Source: Cytophagales bacterium (GTDB taxonomy: Bacteria; Bacteroidota; Bacteroidia; Cytophagales; Cyclobacteriaceae). From it: a DNA stretch of 64,000 nt. Of this stretch, positions 19,946 to 28,301 are shown piece after piece (positions within the stretch are counted from its first letter, which is position 1; each line of letters begins with the position of its first letter). The stretch is taken from assembly GCA_033344775.1 (NCBI GenBank), contig JAWPMT010000002.1, positions 372,001-436,000 of the forward strand. Reading direction: 5' to 3'. The position numbers and the translations under genes were made by a program. The notes under the pieces were generated by a model that was not told the origin of the DNA, did no database searches, and worked only from the letters and a program-made list of their open reading frames with translations.

Positions 19946-20560
19946 TTACAAATTCACATCTATACTCAGCACTTCTGTTGTTACTGGAAATTTATGGTGA
20001 AATATTTTTTCATCTTGGAAGCCACTTTCATACTTTGAAATGACAACTAGAGGGTTCATCAATAATTGTTCTGTGCACAACCCATTTCTTATTTCAATCT
20101 TTTTGAGATGTTGTCTTGGGTCAAAATGTAAGGGAAACTCTATCGCACAGGTATAAGTAGCATAAGCTAGAAATTCATTATTAGCGTCACGTACACAATT
20201 TTTGCCTTTTATCCGGTAAAAATGTTCACCCAAATCCATAAGGTACACATCTATTGACCCGTCTGAGTTTGGCAGATTCAGCGTATTAAACACTCCATTC
20301 CGAATTACACTATGAGTCACGCTTCCAGGGCGTATTATACTAGCTTCAAATGTATCATTAATTATTTCTCTTGGCGGAAATGTTGAATTACTGATCCCAC
20401 TTATGCGGAATGCTACATTTGATCCTTCTGGAAGAAATATCGGTTCATCGTTTTGGCCAATTAATTGGAAGTCTACTCCTCGGAATGAACTTAATATCAA
20501 AGAGAATATAGGGGCTTCAAAAGAATCAGTTATTTTGGAAAGTAGCTCTAAGTTATTCAT
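19946..20560 (-). CDS. Hypothetical protein, beta-rich
   Basis: 204 residues with no signal peptide or membrane segment and many short beta-like stretches. No family recognised. It stands alone, flanked by ~260 gene-poor bases on its downstream side and by a decayed endolysin-like fragment on its upstream side. Confidence 0.6.
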   Translation of the reverse strand: MNNLELLSKITDSFEAPIFSLILSSFRGVDFQLIGQNDEPIFLPEGSNVAFRISGISNSTFPPREIINDTFEASIIRPGSVTHSVIRNGVFNTLNLPNSDGSIDVYLMDLGEHFYRIKGKNCVRDANNEFLAYATYTCAIEFPLHFDPRQHLKKIEIRNGLCTEQLLMNPLVVISKYESGFQDEKIFHHKFPVTTEVLSIDVNL

Positions 20561-20642
20561 AGCATTAATTGTTTGTAGTTATTGATTTTTGGAGAAATGA
20601 TCTTCTCGATTTAATTAGAAACTACTTATTGCCTTCTATATT

Positions 20643-20684
20643 GTAAATCCTGAAGATGAAGCTTATTCTTCATTGACTTCCATC
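20643..20684 (-). pseudogene. Remnant matching the C-terminus of the M15 endopeptidase gene
   Basis: About 36 of 42 bases match 22511-22552, inside the endolysin gene, including an exact 13-base run. Read in the endolysin frame on the minus strand it gives WKSMKNKLHLQDLQ and then a stop, against WKSIKDKPHFQDLQ in the intact gene. The upstream part of that frame is broken by a stop. Confidence 0.5.
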
Positions 20685-20750
20685 GCATCACTATCACGAG
20701 CCAATCTCATTCCAGATGTCAAATATTTTAGTTAACATCACGGAAATTAA

Positions 20751-21305
20751 ATGATAACTAACTCATAAAGAATCATCAAAAAATCAATAAGTGATAAAGG
20801 TAAAGAAGGAGAACAAGCCTTTAAGGTATGGCTGGATGGCCAAGGCCTCGGCTACTTATGGGTGAAACAAGATAAAGATGAATTCCCAACACTATTTCAG
20901 AACAATGTTGCTAAAAGGCCCGACTTCCTGGTACTAATCGATAGCATTGGCATGATTGCCGTAGATGTAAAGAATTATAAGCTCTCAAAGGACAAGTGCT
21001 ATACCTTGAAATTAGAGACAGAGGTTTTGCCTGCACTCAACTTCGAGCGTCTTTTCAGAATTCCCGTTTGGTATGCTTACTACGATGAAAAGGATGAAAA
21101 CTGGTACTGGATCAGTGCATTGAAGGCTATCAGTAAAGATTTAGGCGAGAAAAGAGAGAATCAAGATAGTGGAGAATATTTTCTCGCAATCAAACGAAAG
21201 GAATTTGTGAAAATTGGGGAAAATGACGATTTAGGTAAGCTCTACACTCTTAGAGTAGGCAATGGAGAGTTTGACCTAAACGTTTTAGCAGGTAATAAGT
21301 CTTAG
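20751..21305 (+). pseudogene. PD-(D/E)xK nuclease-like protein with an early in-frame stop
   Basis: From ATG 20751 the frame reads five codons and hits TAA at 20766, then stays open for 178 codons. The downstream protein looks like a restriction/VRR-type nuclease: SDKGKEGEQAFKVWLDG, then KRPDFLVLIDSIGMIAVDVKNY giving an acidic residue followed by D-V-K. The first normal start after the stop is GTG 20862, which would remove the conserved N-terminal helix. So the gene is either recently inactivated or uses a rare start. Confidence 0.55.
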
Positions 21306-21480
21306 TGCTTCATTGCCGGACAGTCCGATAGTTACCTATGGACGCTTTTTTACTTCAAACTGCAGAATAGTGAATTGGCATCGTAAGACTTTTCATTTCA
21401 CTACCTTCGAAAATCTCACAGCGTAAAAAATGGATCAAAAAGATCAATATCTCCATTAAAAAACTTAACTGAAAGCTATC

Positions 21481-21996
21481 TCACCCAACAACGACTGCCA
21501 AAAACTCCTTGATCAAAGGTAAGTCAGGGACCAATTTTAGGTTGTTAATATCAATTATCTGATATGAGATCGGGATTGAAACCCCGGTATCGATACTATG
21601 GAGTGAAATGACTACACCTTGTGCATCAAGATCATGTTGAATAATTACTTCTTTGGCTAAATATAGATACCCGTTATCTACCAGGTTATCTTGAAGATTG
21701 CTATTGCTGAGGGTAAGCCTGGTGTTTGATGCTTCTAAGGTTGCTTCCCAAACTGTATTGTTTTGATCGTTAATTGCGTCAGTAGAGCCATTGATGAGAA
21801 TTGTGTCATGTCTGTTAACCATACCGGTGATATTCCCCCCAATAACAAGCTGTCGGTCAATCACAGAGAGGATCTCAAACGACTCAGACAGGGTGATGAT
21901 TTCGGTGAATTTCCTTACTACGGCTGCAGATGAGTCCGAATTATCTTCTTGAGGAGAATGGCCACGAATGAATCTGGTGGATTTGAGATTTCGCAT
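21481..21996 (-). CDS. Hypothetical beta-rich protein, last gene of the virion-like block
   Basis: 171 residues, no membrane segment, rich in short beta strands and Asn/Asp. It follows the 141-residue gene after 6 bp and resembles it in style (both describe small beta domains with ALEASNTRLTL- or LMVENTSLTL-like strands). Likely a structural or host-contact accessory protein of the element, but no family is recognised. Confidence 0.65.
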   Translation of the reverse strand: MRNLKSTRFIRGHSPQEDNSDSSAAVVRKFTEIITLSESFEILSVIDRQLVIGGNITGMVNRHDTILINGSTDAINDQNNTVWEATLEASNTRLTLSNSNLQDNLVDNGYLYLAKEVIIQHDLDAQGVVISLHSIDTGVSIPISYQIIDINNLKLVPDLPLIKEFLAVVVG

Positions 21997-22002
21997 GAAA
22001 GT

Positions 22003-22428
22003 TTATTCTGGTAGTTGCTGAGCAGTCTGATAATACTGTACTCTTAGGGCCACACCGGTAACCAGGTTAATTGCCTGAAAAGCCTGCAAATTGGATTTGC
22101 CTACCAGTTCGTAGATATCCTGATGACCTAGTCCAAAGCCAGAGTTTTCTGAAGGTGGAGTTCCATTTTCTTTAAAACGAAGAAGAATGGAAGTTGTCAG
22201 GGTAAGAGAAGTATTTTCTACCATCAAAGTCGCTGAAACTGCCTCGGATGGTGGGTTTAGAGATTTTGTACTGATCTCATCGAAGGAGATATCCTCGTAT
22301 CCTCCATTTTCCTCGGAGATGGCCACCGTCCCTTTTTCCTTTCCAACGATGGTAATCAACTCTTCCATGAAGTCAAGCATTAGAGCAAAATTACCATTGG
22401 GATAAGGGTTTGCTTTTTGTTGTGCCAT
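22003..22428 (-). CDS. Hypothetical beta-rich protein
   Basis: 141 residues. The start MAQQKANPYPNGNFALMLDFMEELI is followed by beta-like stretches (ATLMVENTSLTLTTSILLRF). No known family. It is packed 20 bp after the M15 peptidase gene. A candidate minor structural component. Confidence 0.65.
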   Translation of the reverse strand: MAQQKANPYPNGNFALMLDFMEELITIVGKEKGTVAISEENGGYEDISFDEISTKSLNPPSEAVSATLMVENTSLTLTTSILLRFKENGTPPSENSGFGLGHQDIYELVGKSNLQAFQAINLVTGVALRVQYYQTAQQLPE

Positions 22429-22448
22429 TGTCTGTATTGAATAATAAT

Positions 22449-22982
22449 TTAAGTTGTGAAATTTCCAGTCGCTAAGAATTGGTCATAGCGTTGAGCAATC
22501 GAATAACCTTGCAAATCCTGGAAATGAGGCTTATCCTTTATTGACTTCCATCTGCCACCCCATTGGAGTCCAAGGCTTTCTCCTAATCGACCGATAATTT
22601 CCCAATTGGGATTCTCCCAGATTGGCACTCCATTTCGAAACTCAACAACATCAACCGCTCTTCGGTAGTTATGCGCACTTTGACCACATTTGGCATTGGT
22701 TACGATTTTACCAGGCAGGGTTCGACCCTTAGCATACAGTTCGTTTTGCTCCTCACAATCTCGATGCGCTGAAATCACTCGAAGCTCTATTCCCTCATTT
22801 CTTGCCTTGATTAGGAGTTTCCGTACTTTGGCTCTGAAGTCAGCCTCCAGGGTCAAGAGTAAAAGGTTGGTCTTATAATCAAAAGACCTGTATAAGGCTT
22901 TCCTGGACAGATAGAGCGTAACAGCGACCCCTACGACCAGGAATGACACACCACCATAAATATGATTCTTCTTGACCAACAT
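22449..22982 (-). CDS. Membrane-anchored M15 (VanY/endolysin-type) peptidoglycan endopeptidase
   Basis: 177 residues: N-terminal membrane segment (about 9-25), then an M15 peptidase domain. Zinc and catalytic signature residues are visible in SAHNYRRAVDVVEF (about 100-113) and the later histidine in KDKPHFQDL (about 150). Family members cleave L-Ala-D-Glu or D-Ala-D-Ala bonds. Phage endolysins of this class are normally soluble; a membrane anchor suggests a particle-associated or membrane-held wall-opening enzyme. Confidence 0.88.
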   Translation of the reverse strand: MLVKKNHIYGGVSFLVVGVAVTLYLSRKALYRSFDYKTNLLLLTLEADFRAKVRKLLIKARNEGIELRVISAHRDCEEQNELYAKGRTLPGKIVTNAKCGQSAHNYRRAVDVVEFRNGVPIWENPNWEIIGRLGESLGLQWGGRWKSIKDKPHFQDLQGYSIAQRYDQFLATGNFTT

Positions 22983-22994
22983 TGGAGAATACTC

Positions 22995-23150
22995 TTATTG
23001 GTGTTCTCTCTTACTCTGACATTTACACTTGCCCTTCTTGCCTTCCTGGTACATCTTATAGAATTTGATGCTCATGTAGGTGATGTTAAGGATAAGAGAA
23101 GCACCGATGAGGAAGTTCATCGGTGTGCTGTTACTCTGTTGATTGGCCAT
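22995..23150 (-). CDS. Short single-pass membrane protein
   Basis: 51 residues from the ATG at 23150: a short polar start, one membrane segment (MNFLIGASLILNITYMSI), then a lysine-rich tail with two cysteines (GKKGKCKCQSK). The start overlaps the preceding gene by 20 bases and follows AAAAA, the usual start context in this block. Too short for most gene finders. Confidence 0.7.
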   Translation of the reverse strand: MANQQSNSTPMNFLIGASLILNITYMSIKFYKMYQEGKKGKCKCQSKREHQ

Positions 23151-23478
23151 TTTTTAGTTTGTTAAGTTCACTTTCCAGTTCCTGATTTCGCTGCTCCAGC
23201 TTCGAGATGAGTTCTTCGAGTTCATCGTTCCTTTTCTTTTCATCTTCAACCGACTTTTCCAACTCATCAATCCGCTCTTTCTGCCGCTGCATTTGCTCTT
23301 TCAGTTCTTGAGAAAGCTGCAAGAAGCTGGAGACCACTTCCTTGTTGGCCTGGGCAAAAAAGTTACTGGCCTCAGCATGCTTCAGCTTCTTGTCACTTCT
23401 CCATTTGATGATAGAATCGATCAACATCCAAAGCCCTTTTGCTCCAAGGATGATTCCGGTAATCTTGATGTAGTCCAT
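23131..23478 (-). CDS. Membrane-anchored coiled-coil protein
   Basis: 115 residues: one N-terminal membrane segment (about 5-24), then an almost unbroken coiled coil of Glu/Lys/Gln heptads to the C-terminus. This layout resembles inner-membrane spanins or virion-membrane proteins. It overlaps the next gene's start and lies 3 bp after the fibre-like gene. Confidence 0.75.
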   Translation of the reverse strand: MDYIKITGIILGAKGLWMLIDSIIKWRSDKKLKHAEASNFFAQANKEVVSSFLQLSQELKEQMQRQKERIDELEKSVEDEKKRNDELEELISKLEQRNQELESELNKLKNGQSTE

Positions 23479-23481
23479 TGC

Positions 23482-24129
23482 TTAGGTGTCTGGTAATAAG
23501 AATCCACCACCCTCATCTTCCGGTGGTTCTTTGCCCGTGATTCCATTCCATTGTTCGCTGATCGTCACATAATCACCACCCTCATTGTCTTCGGTAGCAA
23601 GTATGATATCACCGATACTTACGGCCAATCCATCACCACCGTCACTGTCTCCAATAAAGCCAGCACCGCTTACGGTGTAGAGATCTCCTTTTTTTGCTGC
23701 GGGAAACGGAGGGGAAGTTGAGGCATCGATGGTCCCTTTTAGCGTAACTCCTCCTGCAATTTCAAGGGAAGCACCAGAGCTAATAAGTGTAACCATCTGA
23801 AATTGAACACCATCGTATTTAAGGTCATAGATTGGGTCCAAACTCAAGTCACCTGCAACCAGGTCTCGCAGTGTATTATTGACAATCTTTTTGATCGCTA
23901 TATTGCCTAATCCATTCACGTTCAGGGAAGCCGTATCGGTATTGGTTTGATGAAACTTCACCTGTAAGGATAGACCTGCTTTGTATGCAGTTAATGGAGG
24001 ATCAAGGTTCAATATGTAATCATTGCCTAACCCAACTGTCTGCCCAAATCCTCCAGCTGTATTCTCTACTGGAATGTCACCCACCAGGTTAACATCCTTT
24101 AAATCTATGTCGCTTTGATATCCGCTCAT
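23482..24129 (-). CDS. Phage fibre/receptor-binding-like protein
   Basis: 215 residues, no signal or membrane segment. The middle (about 45-120) resembles the repeat found in phage tail fibres: LDPPLTAYKAGLSLQVKF, then TASLNVNGLGNIAIKKI and DLKYDGVQFQMV. A later KKGDLYTVSGAGFIGDSDGG segment is also fibre-like, and the C-terminus is Gly/Glu/Pro-rich. This is the clearest virus-like structural gene in the block and suggests a spike or fibre for host recognition. Confidence 0.7.
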   Translation of the reverse strand: MSGYQSDIDLKDVNLVGDIPVENTAGGFGQTVGLGNDYILNLDPPLTAYKAGLSLQVKFHQTNTDTASLNVNGLGNIAIKKIVNNTLRDLVAGDLSLDPIYDLKYDGVQFQMVTLISSGASLEIAGGVTLKGTIDASTSPPFPAAKKGDLYTVSGAGFIGDSDGGDGLAVSIGDIILATEDNEGGDYVTISEQWNGITGKEPPEDEGGGFLLPDT

Positions 24130-24160
24130 TCACTTAATTTTTCTTGCGTTACCTTCCTTT

Positions 24161-24580
24161 TTAGTTGATTGCGGCGACGATTAGCAGGCCGGAAAGTCCT
24201 ATGAGTAACCATTTCTTCTGCCGCTTTGACTTTTTTAATTGACGATCTCGCTCCTCAATATGCTCAGTAAGAGAAAGCACACTTTGATCAAGGTTTTTAG
24301 TAACCTGATCTTTTAAATCAATGGTCGCATTCAAATTGCTGATCTGTTTATCCTTGACTTCCATTAAGGAATACAGCCGTTGATTCTCAGTTGATAGACT
24401 TATTGCTATAGAATCGCTATAAATTCCTTCGGTAATGATTTTTGCCAACTCTCGGGATTGCGGGAGATTAAAGCAAAAAAGCGTGTCACTCTCCAGTATT
24501 TCGACGATGGGTTTCAAGGTTTGCGAAAAACTGCAAAAGCTCATCACCATCGTAATGATCAATAACTTCAATTTTCTCAT
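24161..24580 (-). CDS. Signal-peptide coiled-coil protein with C-terminal membrane anchor, spanin-like
   Basis: 139 residues: signal peptide (1-20, ending near CSFSQ), a coiled coil (about 60-115), a basic stretch (KKSKRQKKW) and a C-terminal membrane segment (LLIGLSGLLIVAAI). Its 5' end overlaps the preceding gene by 95 bases in another frame, as Rz/Rz1-type spanin genes do. Spanin function is an inference from layout only. Confidence 0.65.
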   Translation of the reverse strand: MRKLKLLIITMVMSFCSFSQTLKPIVEILESDTLFCFNLPQSRELAKIITEGIYSDSIAISLSTENQRLYSLMEVKDKQISNLNATIDLKDQVTKNLDQSVLSLTEHIEERDRQLKKSKRQKKWLLIGLSGLLIVAAIN

Positions 24581-24872
24581 TTCTCTGTTGTTTTAATTCA
24601 TGAATAATTTGCTTCTCTGTGACCAGAAGATGGACGAGGCAATCAGCCTGAATGACCAAATGAAGATTCATCGAATCCAGGGCTTGACTTAATTGCTGAA
24701 GCGAATCATTTGTTTGCTTCATGAGCAATAACTCTTCTTCGTAATTAGGCAAAGCAACCTGGTTCGAACCATCTACATCAATAAGGAATTCCCAGCCTAC
24801 CCAAAGGTTGAAAAGGATTCCAAGGATCAGGAGGTACTTACTTCTCTTCATCGCTTTGGTCAGTTGAGTCAC
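24486..24872 (-). CDS. Inner-membrane coiled-coil protein, spanin-like partner
   Basis: 128 residues (or 121 from the ATG at 24851). One N-terminal membrane segment (YLLILGILFNLWVGWEFLI) followed by a long helical coiled-coil region. It overlaps the holin-like gene upstream and the next gene by 95 bases downstream. Holin-like, anchored coil, nested secreted coil is the order of a lysis cassette. Confidence 0.65.
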   Translation of the reverse strand: MTQLTKAMKRSKYLLILGILFNLWVGWEFLIDVDGSNQVALPNYEEELLLMKQTNDSLQQLSQALDSMNLHLVIQADCLVHLLVTEKQIIHELKQQRNEKIEVIDHYDGDELLQFFANLETHRRNTGE

Positions 24873-25227
24873 TTCCAGATGTTTGAACCTTTTTTAGTCT
24901 TTTGTCCAGAAACTGGACCGTCTGATCGATAAGCAGCTTATGAAAGATCATGGCAAAGAGCAAAGCCTTGAATAGCTGTTCTATCAACTCCGGATCTTTT
25001 CCTCGAATGAAAAAGAGTGCCACTCCGTAAAGAACTCCGATGATCAGCGTCCGGTAACGGGTCTTTAATTTGACCTTGAAGATCTTGAAAAAGAAGGCTT
25101 TCGATTTGGGCTGGTTTGCCCCATAGGTCAATAAGATGAAGGTAATGATGTATGACCAGTCAAGGCTGATCATGTACTGCATTACAAACTCCACTAGTTG
25201 ACTGATCATTGATTGTTGTAATTCCAT
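24838..25227 (-). CDS. Holin-like small membrane protein
   Basis: 129 residues with two or three membrane segments (about 22-38, 58-73 and 85-100) and a charged, Ser/Asp-rich C-terminal tail. Size and layout fit phage holins. It heads the overlapping set that ends in the M15 peptidase. Confidence 0.65.
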   Translation of the reverse strand: MELQQSMISQLVEFVMQYMISLDWSYIITFILLTYGANQPKSKAFFFKIFKVKLKTRYRTLIIGVLYGVALFFIRGKDPELIEQLFKALLFAMIFHKLLIDQTVQFLDKRLKKVQTSGSDSTDQSDEEK

Positions 25228-25315
25228 TTTTTACTCGTTTAGTTATTTATAGATTTATTTACATGTAGACATATACACTTCTAGATTACTCCGATGAGAA
25301 AGGATTTGTCATCGA

Positions 25316-25507
25316 TCATTGTTGCCCCATCACTCCTCTGATGACAAAAAAGGCCACTGATCCAGCAATGATGGTCCCTAACAAGTACATCGAGGTTCTG
25401 ATCAATGTTTTGTCTGTCAGGGTAACAGTGACCTCTGTTTTTAACCCGTCATCATCAACTAATGAATCCAGGATGTTTTTAAAACTTGTTTTCTTTGTTG
25501 ACCTCAT
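25316..25507 (-). CDS. Small single-pass membrane protein
   Basis: 63 residues: polar N-terminus, then one C-terminal membrane segment (about 38-58: SMYLLGTIIAGSVAFFVIRG). No family. Its small size and membrane insertion fit the many virion-membrane candidates of this block. Confidence 0.65.
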   Translation of the reverse strand: MRSTKKTSFKNILDSLVDDDGLKTEVTVTLTDKTLIRTSMYLLGTIIAGSVAFFVIRGVMGQQ

Positions 25508-25522
25508 ACTTTGACTTGCTAA

Positions 25523-26212
25523 TTAGGTCCGAACAATTACCTGTTCTGTAACATGGTTACTCATTCTGTAGCGGTTGAAGGTATTTTCATCCACTGTATC
25601 TGATCCAAGGTGTTTTTGAACCTTAGCGAGTGTCTTATCATCAAAAGCGCCTGATATCTTTCCGAAATAACCGTAGTTGCGCATCAACCAGACTTGAAGA
25701 CGTTCAACCCGTGGACCGGTACTACCAGCTCTTAATGGAAACTCATCCGCTTCAGGAACAGAGAGTTCAAGATCATCATACTGCTCGCTAACCTCCAGCT
25801 CCTCATAGATCAAATCTCCTTCAACTTCACCTAAATCAACTGCTCCAACTTTGTCCGGTTCTTCAATGAAACTGCTCTCGCTTAAAGCTTCATCTTCTAT
25901 TAGCTGATCAGCATAAACCAGTTCATCACTTACCTTGAGACTTTCTTTTGAGCTTGCTGGAGTTGACTTCTTTTTCCCGCTCAAATTGGCTCCTGAGTTG
26001 GCCCTGGAGTTAGTATTTAGTTTACTAATTGTTGGCCCCTTAATTACTTTCTCTTTAATAACTGGACCTGACTCATTAACCGTGTCCTTTGTATTTTCCT
26101 CATCCTGTTTGTTTTCGTCATCCTCTTCTTTAAAGACCAGGTAGGTAATAAATCCTAACCCCAGAATTCCACCAAGAAGGCAACCGGCTTTGATTAAATC
26201 TTTATTTGTCAT
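25523..26212 (-). CDS. Membrane-anchored protein with C-terminal peptidoglycan-binding domain
   Basis: 229 residues: an N-terminal membrane segment (about 7-25), a long acidic, Ser-rich linker (30-160), then a PG_binding_1-like domain (FPLRAGSTGPRVERLQVWL, YFGKISGAFDDKTLAKVQKHLG). Its start overlaps the stop of the next upstream gene by four bases. The linker length would let a membrane- or particle-bound protein reach the cell wall. Confidence 0.8.
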   Translation of the reverse strand: MTNKDLIKAGCLLGGILGLGFITYLVFKEEDDENKQDEENTKDTVNESGPVIKEKVIKGPTISKLNTNSRANSGANLSGKKKSTPASSKESLKVSDELVYADQLIEDEALSESSFIEEPDKVGAVDLGEVEGDLIYEELEVSEQYDDLELSVPEADEFPLRAGSTGPRVERLQVWLMRNYGYFGKISGAFDDKTLAKVQKHLGSDTVDENTFNRYRMSNHVTEQVIVRT

Positions 26213-26682
26213 GATCCTATGAATTTTAGTGCGTTTTTAATTCCTATTAAGTCCGTAGTGCTGAACCTTTCTTTTCCCAATTTCTTTTTAGCCGCCGCCT
26301 GAGTCAATGCTCCGAATTGACCATCAATACCATCCCGATTTCGCCCACTTTTCCCAATATCCATTTTAAGTGCCTTCAGGTAGCGTTGAAGAATACTTAC
26401 ATCAGGATGACAGGTACCATAAGTCAATGGATATTGCTGATTGATACATTTAAACCCTTTGTTATTGGCTGTCTCAGCGGGATTGGAGGATGGAGTTTTG
26501 ATATGAGCTTCTTTCCTCGATTTCTTTTTCTTCTCTAAATACCAGTAGGCAACTCCACTGCCTGCCAACAAGATGAGCGTCCCACCAATCCAGAAGACTT
26601 TACTATCCAGTTTGAAGTGTTCACCATTTGATCGAGTGGCTTTTGATTGCTTTGATGCTGTTTTAGTCTTTGATGAAGTCAT
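26209..26682 (-). CDS. Membrane-anchored protein with PG-binding-like domain
   Basis: 157 residues: basic N-terminus, one membrane segment (about 30-50), linker, then a domain with CHPDVSILQRYLKALKMD and GIDGQFGALTQAAAKKKLG, matching the peptidoglycan-binding fold. Paralogous in layout to the next gene downstream, with which it overlaps by four bases. Confidence 0.75.
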   Translation of the reverse strand: MTSSKTKTASKQSKATRSNGEHFKLDSKVFWIGGTLILLAGSGVAYWYLEKKKKSRKEAHIKTPSSNPAETANNKGFKCINQQYPLTYGTCHPDVSILQRYLKALKMDIGKSGRNRDGIDGQFGALTQAAAKKKLGKERFSTTDLIGIKNALKFIGS

Positions 26683-26735
26683 GCTTTTTTTCGTGCGTGT
26701 TCTTTTAATCCTTAGTCGTTTTTTCCAACTGCTTT

Positions 26736-27332
26736 TTATGCAAACCGGTAGTTAGGTAAGCGCTTCACCGGCTGATGAACATAGTTGTTCAATTCACTTT
26801 TGCTCAAAAAACCATTGAGGTATTCCCACAGGTCTTTTTTGTATTTCACCCAAAAAGCTCTGGAGAGCGTAGCTACCTGCACTTTATCCTTCAATCGCTT
26901 CTGGAATATCGTTTTTACGGCTTGCTCATCATCATTGGCCCACCAGGAAGAACCTTTGGCCTCATACAAGGTCTGAGCCAGTTGACTGGCCTCGGATGGA
27001 TGGAGCAACTGGATCCTTTTTGGCTTTACCCATCGAACAACATCCTGTTCGTAGTTCATGTCAAATGGATTATTCCAGTTGGGTTCTGAAAGCGTGGAAC
27101 CTATAGCTGTTCCGGTGCCTGTCCCTGTTGATCCGCTTTTATTCTCCTTTTTAGTCTTAATTCGGTTTGTTGGTCCTTTTGCCCGATAAGAATGATTCTT
27201 CTCCGTAAAGAATAAGAAATAGATCAGTGCTCCGGTACCAAGTGCTGCGGATGCTCCTCCGATAACCCACCAGAGGGTGTTATCTTTTTGTGGTGTGCTC
27301 CCGTTTAATGCTTTGACCTTGTTCATCTTCAT
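26736..27332 (-). CDS. Single-pass membrane protein with annexin-like C-terminal repeat (copy 2)
   Basis: 198 residues if started at ATG 27332 (just after the preceding stop; a longer frame to 27416 overlaps that gene by 77 bases). One membrane segment (about 20-40). The C-terminal ~100 residues are clearly related to those of the preceding gene and read like one annexin repeat: NDDEQAVKTIFQKRLKDKV, then LSRAFWVKYKKDLWEYLNGF and LSKSELNNYV. No type-2 calcium site is obvious. Confidence 0.7.
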   Translation of the reverse strand: MKMNKVKALNGSTPQKDNTLWWVIGGASAALGTGALIYFLFFTEKNHSYRAKGPTNRIKTKKENKSGSTGTGTGTAIGSTLSEPNWNNPFDMNYEQDVVRWVKPKRIQLLHPSEASQLAQTLYEAKGSSWWANDDEQAVKTIFQKRLKDKVQVATLSRAFWVKYKKDLWEYLNGFLSKSELNNYVHQPVKRLPNYRFA

Positions 27333-27339
27333 TGCTTTT

Positions 27340-27843
27340 CTAGGCTGTTCTGTATGCTGGAAGTGGTCTGACAATACGAAGGATAGTATCGATTTCCTTG
27401 CTGTCCAATCGCTCACTCAATTGATCGATCAAATTGATACCATACCGATTGAAGTAAGCGGAAGCCAATTGCGAGACCTGTACCTTGTCCTTGAGCTTCC
27501 TGAATGCGGCATAGACCTGCTTTTCATCATCACCGCCAGTCCACCAACTTCCCCAGGCGTTATGGATTTGATTCGCGTATTCATTGATCACTTCATTCTT
27601 CAGTGTTAAGATCTGCTTTGGTGTGCTGGAAAGGACTTCATCCTTGTAGTGAAGGTCAAAAGCCTTTTCTGAAAGCAAGCCTGAAGTGGCAGGTTTCAAT
27701 TGCCTGTTGATCTCTTTGATGATCTCTGCAGCCAGCCTGTCACGCTGCTTGGTGCGATGTGATACATAAATCATCGCAAGGCAACCCATGGCCGTGACTA
27801 CCCCTCCGGCGATCAATACATGCTGCTGATTTCTTTTCTTCAT
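27340..27843 (-). CDS. Single-pass membrane protein with annexin-like C-terminal repeat (copy 1)
   Basis: 167 residues: an N-terminal membrane segment (about 8-24), then a helical domain with GGDDEKQVYAAFRKLKDKV, LASAYFNRYGINLIDQLSER and LDSKEIDTIL, ending in PLPAYRTA. The paralogue downstream ends in RLPNYRFA. The tandem pair shares the WW-[G/N]DDE..V motif. Overlaps the gene upstream by four bases. Confidence 0.72.
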   Translation of the reverse strand: MKKRNQQHVLIAGGVVTAMGCLAMIYVSHRTKQRDRLAAEIIKEINRQLKPATSGLLSEKAFDLHYKDEVLSSTPKQILTLKNEVINEYANQIHNAWGSWWTGGDDEKQVYAAFRKLKDKVQVSQLASAYFNRYGINLIDQLSERLDSKEIDTILRIVRPLPAYRTA

Positions 27844-28295
27844 CCCTTTAGCAGTTGAGTACTTAGTTTGGTTGCCCTTCCCGCCGGAGTTAGCATCGCC
27901 AGATCACTGATGTCCTTGTTCCTGAAGGTATTGATCAGTAAGATCAGTATTAAAAGAGTCGTACCTCCAAGTAATATTGGAGCGCCAACAGAGACAATTT
28001 TGGTCATGTTCTTACCAAGTCCTAAAAGGTTTCCTCCAATACCTGACAAGTCCGCAATGGCCCTGGTGGAAGCATTGGAAACATCCATATCATGTCGCTT
28101 GAGCCACTTGTTAAAGTCAGCATTGGTGGTACAGGAAACAGCACCTACCTCTGCCCAGGTAACCAACCAAATGGTTCTGGCATTATCCCTCCCGACAGAT
28201 TTTCTCAAGTCCTCGTAATAGGATTTCCAAAGCTCACAGGGACTTCCTTTTCCAGGGATGAAATAAGTGCTGTTGCCTACATTTAATTGTCTCAT
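27840..28295 (-). CDS. Single-pass membrane protein of the virion-like block
   Basis: 151 residues: N-terminal soluble domain with two cysteines and WKSYYEDLRKSVGRDNARTI, then one long membrane segment (about 105-125), and a short C-terminal tail. No family recognised. Confidence 0.65.
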   Translation of the reverse strand: MRQLNVGNSTYFIPGKGSPCELWKSYYEDLRKSVGRDNARTIWLVTWAEVGAVSCTTNADFNKWLKRHDMDVSNASTRAIADLSGIGGNLLGLGKNMTKIVSVGAPILLGGTTLLILILLINTFRNKDISDLAMLTPAGRATKLSTQLLKG

Positions 28296-28301
28296 GTTTC
28301 T

